Assembly (NCBI RefSeq): GCF_030232885.1
Contig: NZ_JASPGD010000004.1
Location: 124,001 to 188,000 of the forward strand
Direction of reading: 5' to 3'
Length of the DNA: 64,000 nucleotides
Source of the DNA: Corynebacterium sp. MSK297
GTDB taxonomy: Bacteria; Actinomycetota; Actinomycetes; Mycobacteriales; Mycobacteriaceae
Below are positions 1-9,394 of the stretch, piece after piece. Position 1 is the first letter of the stretch. Each line of letters begins with the position of its first letter. The notes beneath the pieces are model-generated. The model saw only the letters and a list, made by a program, of their open reading frames with translations. It had not been told where the DNA came from and ran no database searches. A program made the position numbers and the translations under genes.

Positions 1-42
1 TATCCCACCGGAGTCGTATTAGGCTCCGAATATTGCTGAAAG

Positions 43-92
43 CTAGAGGCTTCCTAGTCAGCGCTAGTGAGCACTAGACACACTAGTCAGCG
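43..92. repeat. Cluster of five CTAG tetramers at the odhA 3' end
   Basis: CTAG occurs at 43, 54, 64, 74 and 83, about every 10 bp, and the 10-mer CTAGTCAGCG is present twice (54-63 and 83-92). The second copy contains the odhA stop codon. CTAG is usually a rare tetramer in bacteria. No convincing terminator hairpin was found with it; function unknown. Confidence 0.5.
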
Positions 93-3000
93 AAAGCTTC
101 GTCGATAAGCTGCTTTTGCTCCAACTGGTGCACCTTGGCGATGCCGGTGGCAGTCGAGGACTGCGCGCGGCGAGAAATGCGGCGCATCCGCGGCATATCC
201 GGAAGCAACTCGTGCAGGTGCTCGTTGTAGAACGGCCATGGGCCCTGGTTGGCTGGCTCGTCCTGCACAAAGCGGATTTCTTCCATGTTCGGGAAGTTAT
301 CGAAAGCTTCCGACAGGCGGTTGAACGGAATTGGGTGCAACATTTCGATACGTACGATCGCGATGTCATCGCGCTCATCCTTCTGCCGACGCTTCTCCAG
401 CTCGTAGTAGACCTTGCCGGAACACAACATCACGGTTTTCACCTTGTCTGCGTCACCGATGACGTTGTTGTCGGCATCAACCAACCGTGGGTCATTGATG
501 ACGGAGCGGAACGAGGTGATCTCGGTGAATTCCTCAACCTCAGAGGTTGCCGCCTTGGCACGCAGCATCGACTTCGGCGTGAAGACAACCAGTGGGCGCG
601 ACATGGTGCCCAGCGCGTGACGACGCAGCAGGTGGAAGTGGTTTGCCGGGGTTGATGGCTGAGCGATCGTCATGGAGCCTTCTGCAGCCAGTTGCAGGAA
701 GCGTTCGATGCGAGCAGAGGAGTGGTCTGGTCCTTGGCCCTCGTAGCCGTGCGGCAACAGCAAGATAACCTTGGACAACTGGCCCCATTTGGCTTCACCA
801 GAGCAAACGTATTCGTCGATGATGGTCTGTGCACCATTGACGAAGTCACCGAACTGAGCTTCCCAAGCGACAACAGCGTCGAGGTTTCCTACGGAATAGC
901 CGTATTCCACGCCCAATCCAGCAAATTCAGTCAACGCTGAGTTGTAGGCTTCGAAGCTACCGCCATTACCGGCTTCTTGAGCCAGGGCATCCAGCGGGTT
1001 GTACTGCTCGGCGGTATTCGGGTTGTAGGTGACAGCGTGGCGCTGTGTGAAGGTACCACGCTTGGAATCTTCGCCGACCAGGCGTACTTGCTTGCCTTCG
1101 CTGGCGAGTGAGCCCAGAGCGATCAACTCGCCCCAGCCCCAATCGATACCGCCTTCGACAGCAGACTTGGCGCGCTTTTCGGCGATGGGTGCTACGCGGT
1201 TGTGCAATTCGAAGCCTTCTGGCAGATCCAGGTAGGCCTCGCCCAACTCGCGGAGGGTATCGGCAGAAATCGAAGTGTCCAGCCCACGCGTAAGTTCCTG
1301 GGAAGCAGTGATACCGGTCTGTTCTTGGGGACCGTTCTTTTCTGCTTCTTTGACCTCGTTGAATACGGATTCCATCTGGTCTCGGAAGTCGCGGGCAGCT
1401 GCCTCAGCGTCTTCTTCAGACAGATCACCACGGCCGATGAGTTCGTCGGTGTATTTCTGGCGCACGGAATCGCGGTTACCGATGCGCTCGTACATCAATG
1501 GCTGCGTCATCGATGGATCATCAGCCTCATTGTGGCCGCGCAGGCGGTAGCAAATGAGGTCGATAAAGACGTCTTTGCCGAAGCGACGGCGGTATTCGGT
1601 AGCTAGCTGACCAACCCAGACCACTGCCTCCGGATCATCGCCATTGACATGGAAGACGGGGCAATCGAAGCCCTTAGCCAGGTCAGTGGAGTACAGGGTG
1701 GAACGTCCAGAATCTGGGGTAGTGGTGAATCCGACCTGATTGTTCACGACGACGTGGATAGAGCCACCGATGTTGTAGGCGTCCAATCCCATCAGGTTGA
1801 TAGTCTCTTGGACGATACCCAGACCTGCGAATGAAGCATCGCCGTGCAGCAGCAATGGGACGACGCGTTTGTCGTGGCTGCCTTCTACACGGTCCAGAAT
1901 GTCCTGCTTGGCGCGGGCAATACCAACGACTACTGGGTTGACTGCTTCCAGGTGCGACGGGTTAGCGGTCAGTGTGACCTTGATTTCACCATCGCCGAAC
2001 ATCTGTAGGTGTTCGCCCTCAGCTCCCAAGTGGTATTTCACGTCACCGGAACCGCCAGCTTGGCCGCCCTTGTAGTTGCCATCGAACTCGTTAAAGACTT
2101 CTGCCAGTGGCTTGCCGACGATGTTGAACAGCACGTTCAAACGACCACGGTGTGGCATGCCGATGACCACTTCGTCGAGGTCTTGGCCAGCGGCAGTGTC
2201 GATGACCGAGTCCATCAGTGGAATTAGTGCTTCAGCACCCTCAAGGGAGAAACGCTTCTGGCCGACGTACTTGGTTTGCAGGAAGTTCTCGAAAGCCTCG
2301 GCTGCGTTGACCTTCTGCAGAATATATTTCTGCTCCGCATTCGTTGGCTTTGGCATCCCGGCTTCGAGGGCATCACGCAACCATTCACGCTCGTCGCGGT
2401 CCATGATGTGGGTAAATTCCGAGCCAACCTTCAGCGTGTACGCGGCGCGCAAGCGAGAAAGCACCTCACGCAAAGTCATGGATTCCTTGCCGCCAAATCC
2501 GCCGACGTGGAAGGTTCGGTCCAAATCCCACAGCGTCAGACCATGGGTGCGGATATCCAGATCGCGGTGGTCAGGTGCTGGCAAACCAGGCTGCTTCCAG
2601 CGCAGTGGGTTGGTATCAGCAATCAAGTGACCCCGGGAACGGTAGGCCTCGATGAGGTTCATGACACGGGTGGACTTATCAATTCCGGTGTTCGGAATGT
2701 CTTGTGCCCAGCGCATTGGTTCATACGGGATTTCGAGGTCGTTAAACAGCTCATCCCAGAAGGCGTCGTCGACAAGCAGCTGCGACATGGTGCGCAGGAA
2801 TTCACCAGATTCGGCGCCCTGAATCACGCGGTGGTCATAGGTGGAGGTCAACGTGACCAGGCGGCCCACACCGAGTTCCGCCAAACGGTCCGAGGAAGCC
2901 CCTGCGAATTCAGCAGGATAGTCCATCGAACCAACACCGATGATGGTGCCCAGCCCCTTGGTCAACCGGGCAATAGAATGACGAGTACCGATGCCACCCG

Positions 3001-3859
3001 GATTAGTCAGGTTGATTGTTGCGCCCTGGAAATCAGCGGCAGTCAATTTGTTCTGGCGGGAACGGGCAACAATGTCGTCGTAAGCTTCAATAAATTCTGC
3101 GAAGTTCTTATCTTGCGCCTTCTTCAAAGCGGCAACGACAAGTGCGCGGGAACCATCCTTTTGTGGCAGGTCGATAGCCAAGCCCAAGTTGATGTCTTCA
3201 GGGCGGACTACGGTTGGTTTCTTACCGTCGACCAACTCGTAGCGCACGTTCATGTCTGGGTGCTTTTGCGTGGCCTTGACCAACGCGTAGCCAATGATGT
3301 GGGTGAACGAGATCTTGCCACCGCGGGTGCGCTTTAAGTGCTCATTGATAAGGGAGCGGTTTTCCCACATGAGCTTGACCGGAATATCACGCACGGAGGT
3401 AGCGGTAGGAATCTCGAGGGATTCGTCCATGTTCTTTGCGATAGCTTTGAACATGCCCTTGAGTGGCTTGGATTCGCCACCCTCATAATCCGGAAGATCA
3501 TCCAATGGGGATGGTGCCTTCTTTGGCGCCTTCGGGGCGGCAGCGCGCTTGTCGGCAGCGACTTTACTTTTAGCCTTTTGTGCAGACTCTTCCACCACAG
3601 ATTCACGCTGTTGTTGCTTATGCGCCAGCGATTTCTGGGTTGGCGGGGCAATGTCTGCGGCTTCCTTACCACCCTGGGCTTTATTGGAATCGGAACCTGT
3701 TGCAGCGGACTCCGGTGACGCCGCGATATCGGATGGTGCGCCGTGCTTGTCAAATAATTCGCGCCATTCTTTGTCTACCGACTGCGGATCTTTCTTGTAC
3801 TCCTGATACAACTCGTCCGCTAACCAGGTGCTCAAGCCGAAGGGATTATTAGTGCTCAC
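83..3859 (-). CDS. odhA: 2-oxoglutarate dehydrogenase, fused E2/E1 (OdhA/Kgd)
   Basis: This TCA-cycle enzyme decarboxylates 2-oxoglutarate with thiamine diphosphate and passes the succinyl group to lipoyl carriers. The 1258-residue protein has the corynebacterial fused layout. A short N-terminal E1o-type segment (WLADELYQEYKKDPQSVDKEW) is followed by an Ala/Lys/Pro-rich linker (about residues 40-115). Next comes an E2-type succinyltransferase core without a lipoyl domain (about 120-380, with STYDHRVIQG near its end), and then the E1 dehydrogenase. The E1 part shows MPHRGRLNVL, a GD-to-NNQ thiamine-diphosphate motif (HGDASFAGLG, VVNNQVGFTT) and a C-terminal transketolase domain. In this family lipoyl domains are borrowed from the pyruvate dehydrogenase E2, and the N-terminal region is the known OdhI-binding side. 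The start is GTG at 3859; a GAAAGAGG Shine-Dalgarno-like run lies somewhat far upstream. It is transcribed alone, divergent from the esterase gene. Very secure. Confidence 0.98.
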   Translation of the reverse strand: MSTNNPFGLSTWLADELYQEYKKDPQSVDKEWRELFDKHGAPSDIAASPESAATGSDSNKAQGGKEAADIAPPTQKSLAHKQQQRESVVEESAQKAKSKVAADKRAAAPKAPKKAPSPLDDLPDYEGGESKPLKGMFKAIAKNMDESLEIPTATSVRDIPVKLMWENRSLINEHLKRTRGGKISFTHIIGYALVKATQKHPDMNVRYELVDGKKPTVVRPEDINLGLAIDLPQKDGSRALVVAALKKAQDKNFAEFIEAYDDIVARSRQNKLTAADFQGATINLTNPGGIGTRHSIARLTKGLGTIIGVGSMDYPAEFAGASSDRLAELGVGRLVTLTSTYDHRVIQGAESGEFLRTMSQLLVDDAFWDELFNDLEIPYEPMRWAQDIPNTGIDKSTRVMNLIEAYRSRGHLIADTNPLRWKQPGLPAPDHRDLDIRTHGLTLWDLDRTFHVGGFGGKESMTLREVLSRLRAAYTLKVGSEFTHIMDRDEREWLRDALEAGMPKPTNAEQKYILQKVNAAEAFENFLQTKYVGQKRFSLEGAEALIPLMDSVIDTAAGQDLDEVVIGMPHRGRLNVLFNIVGKPLAEVFNEFDGNYKGGQAGGSGDVKYHLGAEGEHLQMFGDGEIKVTLTANPSHLEAVNPVVVGIARAKQDILDRVEGSHDKRVVPLLLHGDASFAGLGIVQETINLMGLDAYNIGGSIHVVVNNQVGFTTTPDSGRSTLYSTDLAKGFDCPVFHVNGDDPEAVVWVGQLATEYRRRFGKDVFIDLICYRLRGHNEADDPSMTQPLMYERIGNRDSVRQKYTDELIGRGDLSEEDAEAAARDFRDQMESVFNEVKEAEKNGPQEQTGITASQELTRGLDTSISADTLRELGEAYLDLPEGFELHNRVAPIAEKRAKSAVEGGIDWGWGELIALGSLASEGKQVRLVGEDSKRGTFTQRHAVTYNPNTAEQYNPLDALAQEAGNGGSFEAYNSALTEFAGLGVEYGYSVGNLDAVVAWEAQFGDFVNGAQTIIDEYVCSGEAKWGQLSKVILLLPHGYEGQGPDHSSARIERFLQLAAEGSMTIAQPSTPANHFHLLRRHALGTMSRPLVVFTPKSMLRAKAATSEVEEFTEITSFRSVINDPRLVDADNNVIGDADKVKTVMLCSGKVYYELEKRRQKDERDDIAIVRIEMLHPIPFNRLSEAFDNFPNMEEIRFVQDEPANQGPWPFYNEHLHELLPDMPRMRRISRRAQSSTATGIAKVHQLEQKQLIDEAFAD

Positions 3860-4031
3860 GGCAGGTGCTCGCCTCTTTCCGTTGATTTGCGTGCATGTGT
3901 TTTATCTGCGCTTTTGCTGTCATATCGACGCTTTTACCAAGCCTAATAGACAGTTTGCATTCATTCTACGCGCTTATTGCTTAGGATTTGGCACATGATA
4001 TTCCGTGGTGTGGTCACTAATCTGGAATGCT

Positions 4032-5609
4032 ATGGAAGAATCAGCGCATGTAACGGCAGACTACCCACGTGTGCGCGTTAGTGGCGGCGAGATTCAAGGA
4101 GAAATCGTTCGGGATGGCACAATCGCCACATGGAAAGGCGTGCCATTCGGTGCACCGACCGGTGGCAAAGCCCGTTTCCGGAGACCGCGTCCCGTTCGTT
4201 CGTGGTTAGGGGTTCTGGATTGTACTCGTTATCAATCACCGGCTCCGCAGCCTAATTATGGCTTGAACGATCGGCTGATTGGCGATGAAGACTGCTTGCA
4301 CCTGGACATTGTTCGCCCACACACCACGGAAAAACTGCCCGTTGTGGTTTATTTTCATGGCGGATCATTTCTGATGGGGGCAAGCCACCAAAGCATGTTG
4401 CGGGGGCATCGGCTGGCCGAAGCAATGAACGTGGTTTACGTATCGTTGAATTTTCGTCTCGGGGTTCTGGGGTATCTTGACCTGCGCAGCCTTGGCGGTG
4501 ACTGTGTCGCTAACCCAGCGCTGTGGGATCAAGTTTTAGCACTGCAATGGATTCAAGAAAACATCGCCAGGTTTGGAGGGGACCCAGATTCTGTGACGAT
4601 CATGGGAGAATCTGCAGGCGGAGCAGCGGTGCTCGCGTTATTGTGTTCTCCGCCGGCACAGGGGTTGTTTCATCGGGCTATTGCACAATCGCCACCGATC
4701 GGACTGATCCATTCCAAAGCGCAATCCCAGTTATGGGCGCGCCAATTGCTTGCTCGATTGGGGATGGCTCCGGAAAGCACGGCGGAAGATTTGCGCCAGA
4801 TCAGCGCAGATAAGCTAGTGCGTGCTGGCATGTCGATGATGTGGCGGGGTGGCGAACTGCAGTTTTTGAATTCCACTTTCGGCCCGACAGTGGAATCGGA
4901 ATCCTTGCCAGAACATCCAATGGTTGCGTTCCAACATGGCAAACAGGCTCGGGTGCCTCTCATGTTGGGAACTACCCTCGACGAAGCTGGGATAACGCGG
5001 TATTTCTTTCAACGTACTACGCGCCGCGCGAAGGCTGGACGGCGTTTGCTGTATCCGTACGATCCAGAACATACCGATACGGTGCTAGAAGCTTATGGTG
5101 GCGCTCGTACGAGAGCAGAGTTTGCGGAGTTAGTGACGGATGCTTTGTTTTGGGCGCCTACTATTCGTATAGCTAGTCATCACAATGAGTATGCACCGAC
5201 GTGGATGTATCGGTTCGATTTTGCGCCCCAGCTGATGCGGAAGTTGGGGATCGGAGCAGCGCATTCTTCGGAACTCTCCAATGTCTTTGGCACCCCCGAA
5301 GCGTCGAAAACTCGGATGCTGGCAAAATTCGGCCGCGATGAAGCTGCCATGCAGAAATTGACCGACGAAATGCAGCGGCATTGGGCGAGCTTCATTCGTG
5401 ACGGAGCACCTGGACGAGATTGGCCACAATATAAGCCGCCGACTGAGGAGCATCACTCGCGTCCGACAATGATTTTTGATGCTGAGTCATATGTTGAATA
5501 CGACCCGAAAGCAGAGAAACGCCGGGCCTGGAAAGGCTATGACGTCTTAGAATGGGGAACTGGCCGGCCAGAGTTGTTGCGGGATTTAGGATTTTCCGTC
5601 GGTGATTAG
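4032..5609 (+). CDS. Type B carboxylesterase (para-nitrobenzyl esterase family)
   Basis: This is a probable cytoplasmic serine esterase that hydrolyses carboxylic ester substrates; the natural substrate is unknown. The 525-residue protein shows the type B carboxylesterase/lipase hallmarks. These are an early GxxxG-type oxyanion region (VYFHGGSF near residue 110), EDCLHLDI near residue 90, the nucleophile motif GESAGGAA (Ser near 193) and a late His in GAAHSSEL (near 410). No signal peptide is visible. The ATG at 4032 is preferred over the in-frame codon at 4005: a TAATCT -10-like hexamer (4018-4023) lies 8 nt before it, as expected for a leaderless mRNA. It is divergent from odhA and followed after 24 nt by the YbjN-like gene, which appears to have its own -10. 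Confidence 0.9.
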   Translation: MEESAHVTADYPRVRVSGGEIQGEIVRDGTIATWKGVPFGAPTGGKARFRRPRPVRSWLGVLDCTRYQSPAPQPNYGLNDRLIGDEDCLHLDIVRPHTTEKLPVVVYFHGGSFLMGASHQSMLRGHRLAEAMNVVYVSLNFRLGVLGYLDLRSLGGDCVANPALWDQVLALQWIQENIARFGGDPDSVTIMGESAGGAAVLALLCSPPAQGLFHRAIAQSPPIGLIHSKAQSQLWARQLLARLGMAPESTAEDLRQISADKLVRAGMSMMWRGGELQFLNSTFGPTVESESLPEHPMVAFQHGKQARVPLMLGTTLDEAGITRYFFQRTTRRAKAGRRLLYPYDPEHTDTVLEAYGGARTRAEFAELVTDALFWAPTIRIASHHNEYAPTWMYRFDFAPQLMRKLGIGAAHSSELSNVFGTPEASKTRMLAKFGRDEAAMQKLTDEMQRHWASFIRDGAPGRDWPQYKPPTEEHHSRPTMIFDAESYVEYDPKAEKRRAWKGYDVLEWGTGRPELLRDLGFSVGD

Positions 5610-5633
5610 CTTTGCCGTAGTACATTAGCGGTT

Positions 5634-6332
5634 ATGAGCTTCTTCGAAGATATTGCTTCTGCACTCGATGCTGAAGGTATTGAATCTCGGGTTAATGGCG
5701 ACGTTTTGTTCGTGCCGATAACATCAGATGTAGAAATTCAGTTTGTCGAAATAGATGCGGTTTTGCCTGCGGCAAATGTGTATATTGCAGCAGCTGATGT
5801 TGACGAAGATGATGAATACTTTGATGCAGCATTGGTATCGGTCGCATTCTCCGTGGATGATGCGGTCGCGACTGTAGCAGAACACGTTGCTACTGATCAA
5901 GTTGTGACCGTGTTACGGGATTTGCTTGATAGGCACGATGACCGCATTGCGGACTTAGAATTTGAGCACCATTATGTCGATCCCGGCGTAGTTGTGGCGC
6001 AAGTTGCGAGCTACTCACAGTTGCGGGTGCTGATCGAGGTCGTGGACGGCGATCCTACAGCGAAGCTGTCATTTATCACCTTCGATTCGGAGATGATAGA
6101 AGCTTGGTCGCAGAATACTCAGGAAGGCACTGTGAGCGATCAAGCTGTAGAAGAATTCAACGAGGCAGCGTTTGCTCCCGGCGAGTTGATTCATGGTTAT
6201 GAACCCGAAATTTTGGAGTTAGGCAGCTATACCGACTTTGACCGCTTGTTCGACGTGTTGTCATTGTGTGCGGAACAGGCGGAAGACTGGGAGGCGCGGC
6301 TTACACCGTGTGACGACGGTACTGAGCTCTAG
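5634..6332 (+). CDS. YbjN-domain-like acidic protein of unknown function
   Basis: The gene encodes a 232-residue, strongly acidic soluble protein with no signal peptide or membrane segment. The two halves have a similar alternating alpha/beta pattern: a helix such as FFEDIASALDAEGIE, then strands. This resembles YbjN / type III secretion chaperone-like folds that are common in actinobacteria as paralogous pairs. No catalytic motif is visible, and the assignment to that fold is inference from pattern only. A TACATT hexamer (5621-5626) lies 7 nt before the ATG, so it is probably leaderless. The gene converges with the unknown minus-strand gene ending at 6366. Confidence 0.75.
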   Translation: MSFFEDIASALDAEGIESRVNGDVLFVPITSDVEIQFVEIDAVLPAANVYIAAADVDEDDEYFDAALVSVAFSVDDAVATVAEHVATDQVVTVLRDLLDRHDDRIADLEFEHHYVDPGVVVAQVASYSQLRVLIEVVDGDPTAKLSFITFDSEMIEAWSQNTQEGTVSDQAVEEFNEAAFAPGELIHGYEPEILELGSYTDFDRLFDVLSLCAEQAEDWEARLTPCDDGTEL

Positions 6333-6365
6333 CTCGTTGAGCCATAGCCCAGTTGCCAGGAAGCG

Positions 6366-6872
6366 CTAGGCAGCCCTGGAAAAACCAGCAAAGATCGATG
6401 CTGGTGAATGCACAGGAATATAGTTGGCGTCGACAAGCCAGGCATATATCGCTGCCGTTCCAAAGTTGGTGTCGATTCGGTGGATCGCATTAATGAACTC
6501 GGGTGGAATGAGCGCGCGGATCCAGGCTTCAGCCAAAGGTGCGAACGGGGTGGCGCCGGATGGGTCGGTAATGCGCACGCTAACAACATATGCAGGGGTT
6601 CGCTGCTCACCATAGCCCCGAACGCGAGATTGTGCTAGGGGGCCTACTCGATAACGTGAAAGCGCTGCGGTTAATGTGTGGTGGCTAGCGGCGCTGAGTC
6701 TAGCTTGAGGTGGTCGCCAACTTGCAGTGGGGCGTGCTAGTGAACGTGGGTGGCGCAAGATTGAGCGTATTGCAGTGAGCTGGTCCTGGGCAGTGTTGTG
6801 TAGCTCGGTGACAATTTTATGGATATCTTCTGTAGTACGGGAAAAATCCGATAGATAATTGTGTGTGCTCAT
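6366..6872 (-). CDS. Conserved-looking protein of unknown function
   Basis: I do not recognise this 168-residue protein. It is basic in its first half (many Arg, e.g. ILRHPRSLARPTASWRPPQARL) and has a more ordered C-terminal half with apparent beta strands (PAYVVSVRITDP, AAIYAWLVDANYIPVH). No signal peptide or transmembrane helix is seen. A -10-like TACGGT (6880-6885 on the plus strand as ACCGTA) lies 7 nt before the ATG, supporting this start. It is divergent from the MFS gene and convergent with the YbjN-like gene. Codon usage resembles the neighbours, which supports it being real. Confidence 0.65.
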   Translation of the reverse strand: MSTHNYLSDFSRTTEDIHKIVTELHNTAQDQLTAIRSILRHPRSLARPTASWRPPQARLSAASHHTLTAALSRYRVGPLAQSRVRGYGEQRTPAYVVSVRITDPSGATPFAPLAEAWIRALIPPEFINAIHRIDTNFGTAAIYAWLVDANYIPVHSPASIFAGFSRAA

Positions 6873-6999
6873 GGCATAGACCGTAGAAAAACAGGCTCAC
6901 ACACAAGCTCCTGTTGTCGAACACGTATTCGCCGAGGTTCATGTTGATGTGTGCATCGCGGGCCAAAAATCTGAATCGAGGAGTAGGCTCGCAAGAACT

Positions 7000-8292
7000 A
7001 TGCCTATTGCTAACTCCAACTCGAATGACACAAAAACCCAGGAATCCGAAAGTCCAGACCGCGAACAACCGAAGATCCCCAAAGAAATCTGGGTCTTGGT
7101 CGCGGCGTTTTTCTTGGTCGCTTTAGGTTATGGGCTGATCGCCCCATTATTGCCGCAATTTGTGGTGAGCTTCGATGTCGGAATGGCTGCTGCCGGCGCA
7201 GTCATCTCTATCTTTTCCGTCTCACGCCTGATCTTTGCCACCGGGGCGGGCGTCTTGGCAGATAAATTTGGGGTCCGCAGAATCTATATCACCGGTATTT
7301 TGTTGGTAGCGATCAATACTGGACTCATCTCTATTGCTCAGGAATACTGGCAGATCCTACTCTTAAGATTCTTGGCTGGCATCGGATCGACGATGTTTAC
7401 GGTGTCGGCAATGGGATTGATCGTCAAACTCGCACCACCGGAAATCCGCGGTAAGTGCTCAGCAACGTATGCCACCAGCTTTTTGCTCGGCAGCATCTTG
7501 GGACCATTGGTTGGCTCTGCGCTTGCATTCTTAGGGTTCCGGTGGCCTTTTTTCATTTACGGAATCGGTTTATGTGCTGCGGCCGCTGTGGTCTGGCTGC
7601 TGATGCCCAAAACGAATACTTCAGCGAACCAATCTGTAGACAATGCGCAGTTCACTTACGGTGAGGCATTCAGGGATTCTGCATTTCGGAGCGTGCTGGT
7701 GTCAAATTTTGCCCACGGATGGGTGAATATGGGCGTACGCGTGGCAGTGATTCCATTATTCGCGGCAGCTGTTTTTGCTGATAGTGGTGCCGCCGCCGGT
7801 TATGCGCTGGCAGCGTATGCCGCGGGAAACGCAGTTGTATTGCAGTTTTCCGGCAGGCTTTCGGATCGCATAGGCCGCAAGCCAATGATCATGACCGGAT
7901 TCGCTGCTAGCACTCTCTGCGTAGCGCTGTACAGTACTGCTGACACGTTGTGGCTTTTGATTATCCTCTCCAGCTTGAGCGGTGCAGCTGCGGGTATTGC
8001 TGTTCCCGCACAACAGGCCGCGGTTGCCGACGTCATCGGCAATGACCGCTCGGGCGGAAAAGTACTGGCAGGATTCCAGATGTCGATGGATCTGGGAATG
8101 ATCTTCGGCCCATTGGCGATTGGTGCGGTTGCTGATAACTGGGGATTCACCTGGGCATTTTTCGGGAGTGCTGCGGTGGCAGCACTGGCATTTCTGGCGT
8201 GGATTCCCGGGCGCGAGACCTTACACACGAGAGATACCAATCTGCATCAAATGCCACCGGAATCTAGCGCCGCAAAGCGCGCTAATGGGTAG
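7000..8292 (+). CDS. MFS transporter (drug/metabolite exporter type)
   Basis: This is a 12-helix inner-membrane transporter of the major facilitator superfamily, probably a proton-coupled exporter; the substrate is unknown. The protein (about 430 residues from ATG 7000) has a hydrophilic N-terminus and then helices from KEIWVLVAAFFLVALGYG. The typical MFS loop motif appears in the first half as LADKFGVRR and is repeated in the second half as LSDRIGRKP. An in-frame GTG at 6949 would add 17 residues; neither start has an ideally spaced Shine-Dalgarno sequence. It stands alone, converging with hutG. A 7-bp hairpin without a T-tract lies between the two stop codons. Confidence 0.88.
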   Translation: MPIANSNSNDTKTQESESPDREQPKIPKEIWVLVAAFFLVALGYGLIAPLLPQFVVSFDVGMAAAGAVISIFSVSRLIFATGAGVLADKFGVRRIYITGILLVAINTGLISIAQEYWQILLLRFLAGIGSTMFTVSAMGLIVKLAPPEIRGKCSATYATSFLLGSILGPLVGSALAFLGFRWPFFIYGIGLCAAAAVVWLLMPKTNTSANQSVDNAQFTYGEAFRDSAFRSVLVSNFAHGWVNMGVRVAVIPLFAAAVFADSGAAAGYALAAYAAGNAVVLQFSGRLSDRIGRKPMIMTGFAASTLCVALYSTADTLWLLIILSSLSGAAAGIAVPAQQAAVADVIGNDRSGGKVLAGFQMSMDLGMIFGPLAIGAVADNWGFTWAFFGSAAVAALAFLAWIPGRETLHTRDTNLHQMPPESSAAKRANG

Positions 8293-8320
8293 AACTTCCG
8301 GTATTACCGCGGGAAGTGCG
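8293..8320. terminator. Weak hairpin between convergent MFS and hutG genes
   Basis: An ACTTCC/GGGAAGT inverted repeat lies in the 40-nt gap between two convergent stops. There is no clear T-run on either side, so termination is only a possibility. Confidence 0.25.
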
Positions 8321-8332
8321 CTTCACCAAAAA

Positions 8333-9280
8333 TTATTTCTGTAGCTTGGCGTGTTCGTTGATCATGTCGTCGAGAAGACGGGCGGCAACACGCGCGGTGC
8401 GGCCATCGACGTCGTAGTACGGATTCATCTCAGCAACATCGACCAGCCGCAATTTTCCGGTAGCCGCTAAGGCTTTACACATTGCACGCATCGGTTCAAT
8501 ACCAATCCCGACTGTGCATGGGGACGATACGCCCGGGGCAACGGCTGGGGAAATGGCATCCAGGTCGATGGTGACGTAAAGGTCGTCATGGACATCAGAA
8601 ATCTTCAGGGCACGCTCGGCAGCCTCGCGTGGGGTCATGTTGTGGATCTCGTCGTCAAGAACGATTTTGGTGCCAAGCTCCTCAGCGAAATTAAACAGCT
8701 TTCCGGTGTTGTCCGCAGTGGAAACACCGATGACTGAATAATCGAAATTATCGCCGACCAAATCAGCCACCTGAGTGAACGGGGTGCCATGGGTTGGGAT
8801 TTCGGTCTGTCGCAAGTCTAGGTGTCCGTCGAAATTCACGATGGAAATGGGGCGCTGCAAAGCTTTGTGTAGGCCAAGGTAGCTGGCATAACCCACCTCG
8901 TGAGAACCCCCAAGCACGACTGGCAAATGTCCGGCGTTGACTAGATCTTTGATGCGTTCAGAAAGCTCTTCCTGAGCACCTTCCATATCGGTACCGTTGA
9001 CGATCACTGTGCCGGCGTCGTAGCGAGGCAGGTCGTTGTGGATAGGAAGGTTAGCCAAAGCCTCACGCAGGACATGGGGGCCTTCGGCAGCACCGTGGCG
9101 GCAGCCATTACGACGGGCACCTTCATCGCAAGCGAATCCCAGGACTGCGGCGCCTGGCTTGTCTTGTACCGTGTCGATGACCGAATGCCAGCGACGGAAC
9201 TCAGATCCATCGCCGTCGTGTCGACCATCCCAGTGATGTGGGGTACGTGAAACAGGGGAATGGGGATTCTCGTTAGCCAT
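8333..9280 (-). CDS. hutG: Formimidoylglutamase (arginase/ureohydrolase family)
   Basis: It is predicted to hydrolyse N-formimidoyl-L-glutamate to glutamate and formamide, the last step of one histidine degradation route. The 315-residue protein has the binuclear manganese signatures of ureohydrolases: GGSHEVGYAS (His ligand near residue 125), NFDGHLDLR (DxHxD type) and TIDLDAISPAVAPG (DxD). Formimidoylglutamase rather than arginase is inferred from overall resemblance to actinobacterial HutG. The start at ATG 9280 is chosen because TATACT (plus-strand AGTATA 9287-9292) lies 6 nt upstream; the open frame extends further back without homology. No hutH, hutU or hutI is nearby, so it is an orphan here. 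It is divergent from deaD. Confidence 0.88.
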   Translation of the reverse strand: MANENPHSPVSRTPHHWDGRHDGDGSEFRRWHSVIDTVQDKPGAAVLGFACDEGARRNGCRHGAAEGPHVLREALANLPIHNDLPRYDAGTVIVNGTDMEGAQEELSERIKDLVNAGHLPVVLGGSHEVGYASYLGLHKALQRPISIVNFDGHLDLRQTEIPTHGTPFTQVADLVGDNFDYSVIGVSTADNTGKLFNFAEELGTKIVLDDEIHNMTPREAAERALKISDVHDDLYVTIDLDAISPAVAPGVSSPCTVGIGIEPMRAMCKALAATGKLRLVDVAEMNPYYDVDGRTARVAARLLDDMINEHAKLQK

Positions 9281-9286
9281 GTCACC

Positions 9287-9292
9287 AGTATA
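9287..9292 (-). promoter_or_regulatory. -10 hexamer for leaderless hutG
   Basis: TATACT on the minus strand ends 6 nt before the hutG ATG, placing the transcription start at or next to the start codon. No clear -35 is seen. Confidence 0.5.
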
Positions 9293-9394
9293 GGCAAAAT
9301 TTATGTGTGTTAGTTCACTATGTATCGGGGTGCGTAAAAATGCGTCCCCACAGAATGGTGTTTTTCTTCGCGCTGCCGTAGTGTATGTCAGGCA

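Noticed and set aside
2276-3337. 353-codon open frame on the plus strand inside odhA
   Set aside because: It lies antisense to a secure, highly conserved gene; its product has no recognisable domain and the opening is a by-product of odhA codon usage.
83-3859. Fused E2/E1 2-oxoglutarate dehydrogenase as a novelty
   Set aside because: This architecture is already well known in Corynebacterium and Mycobacterium.
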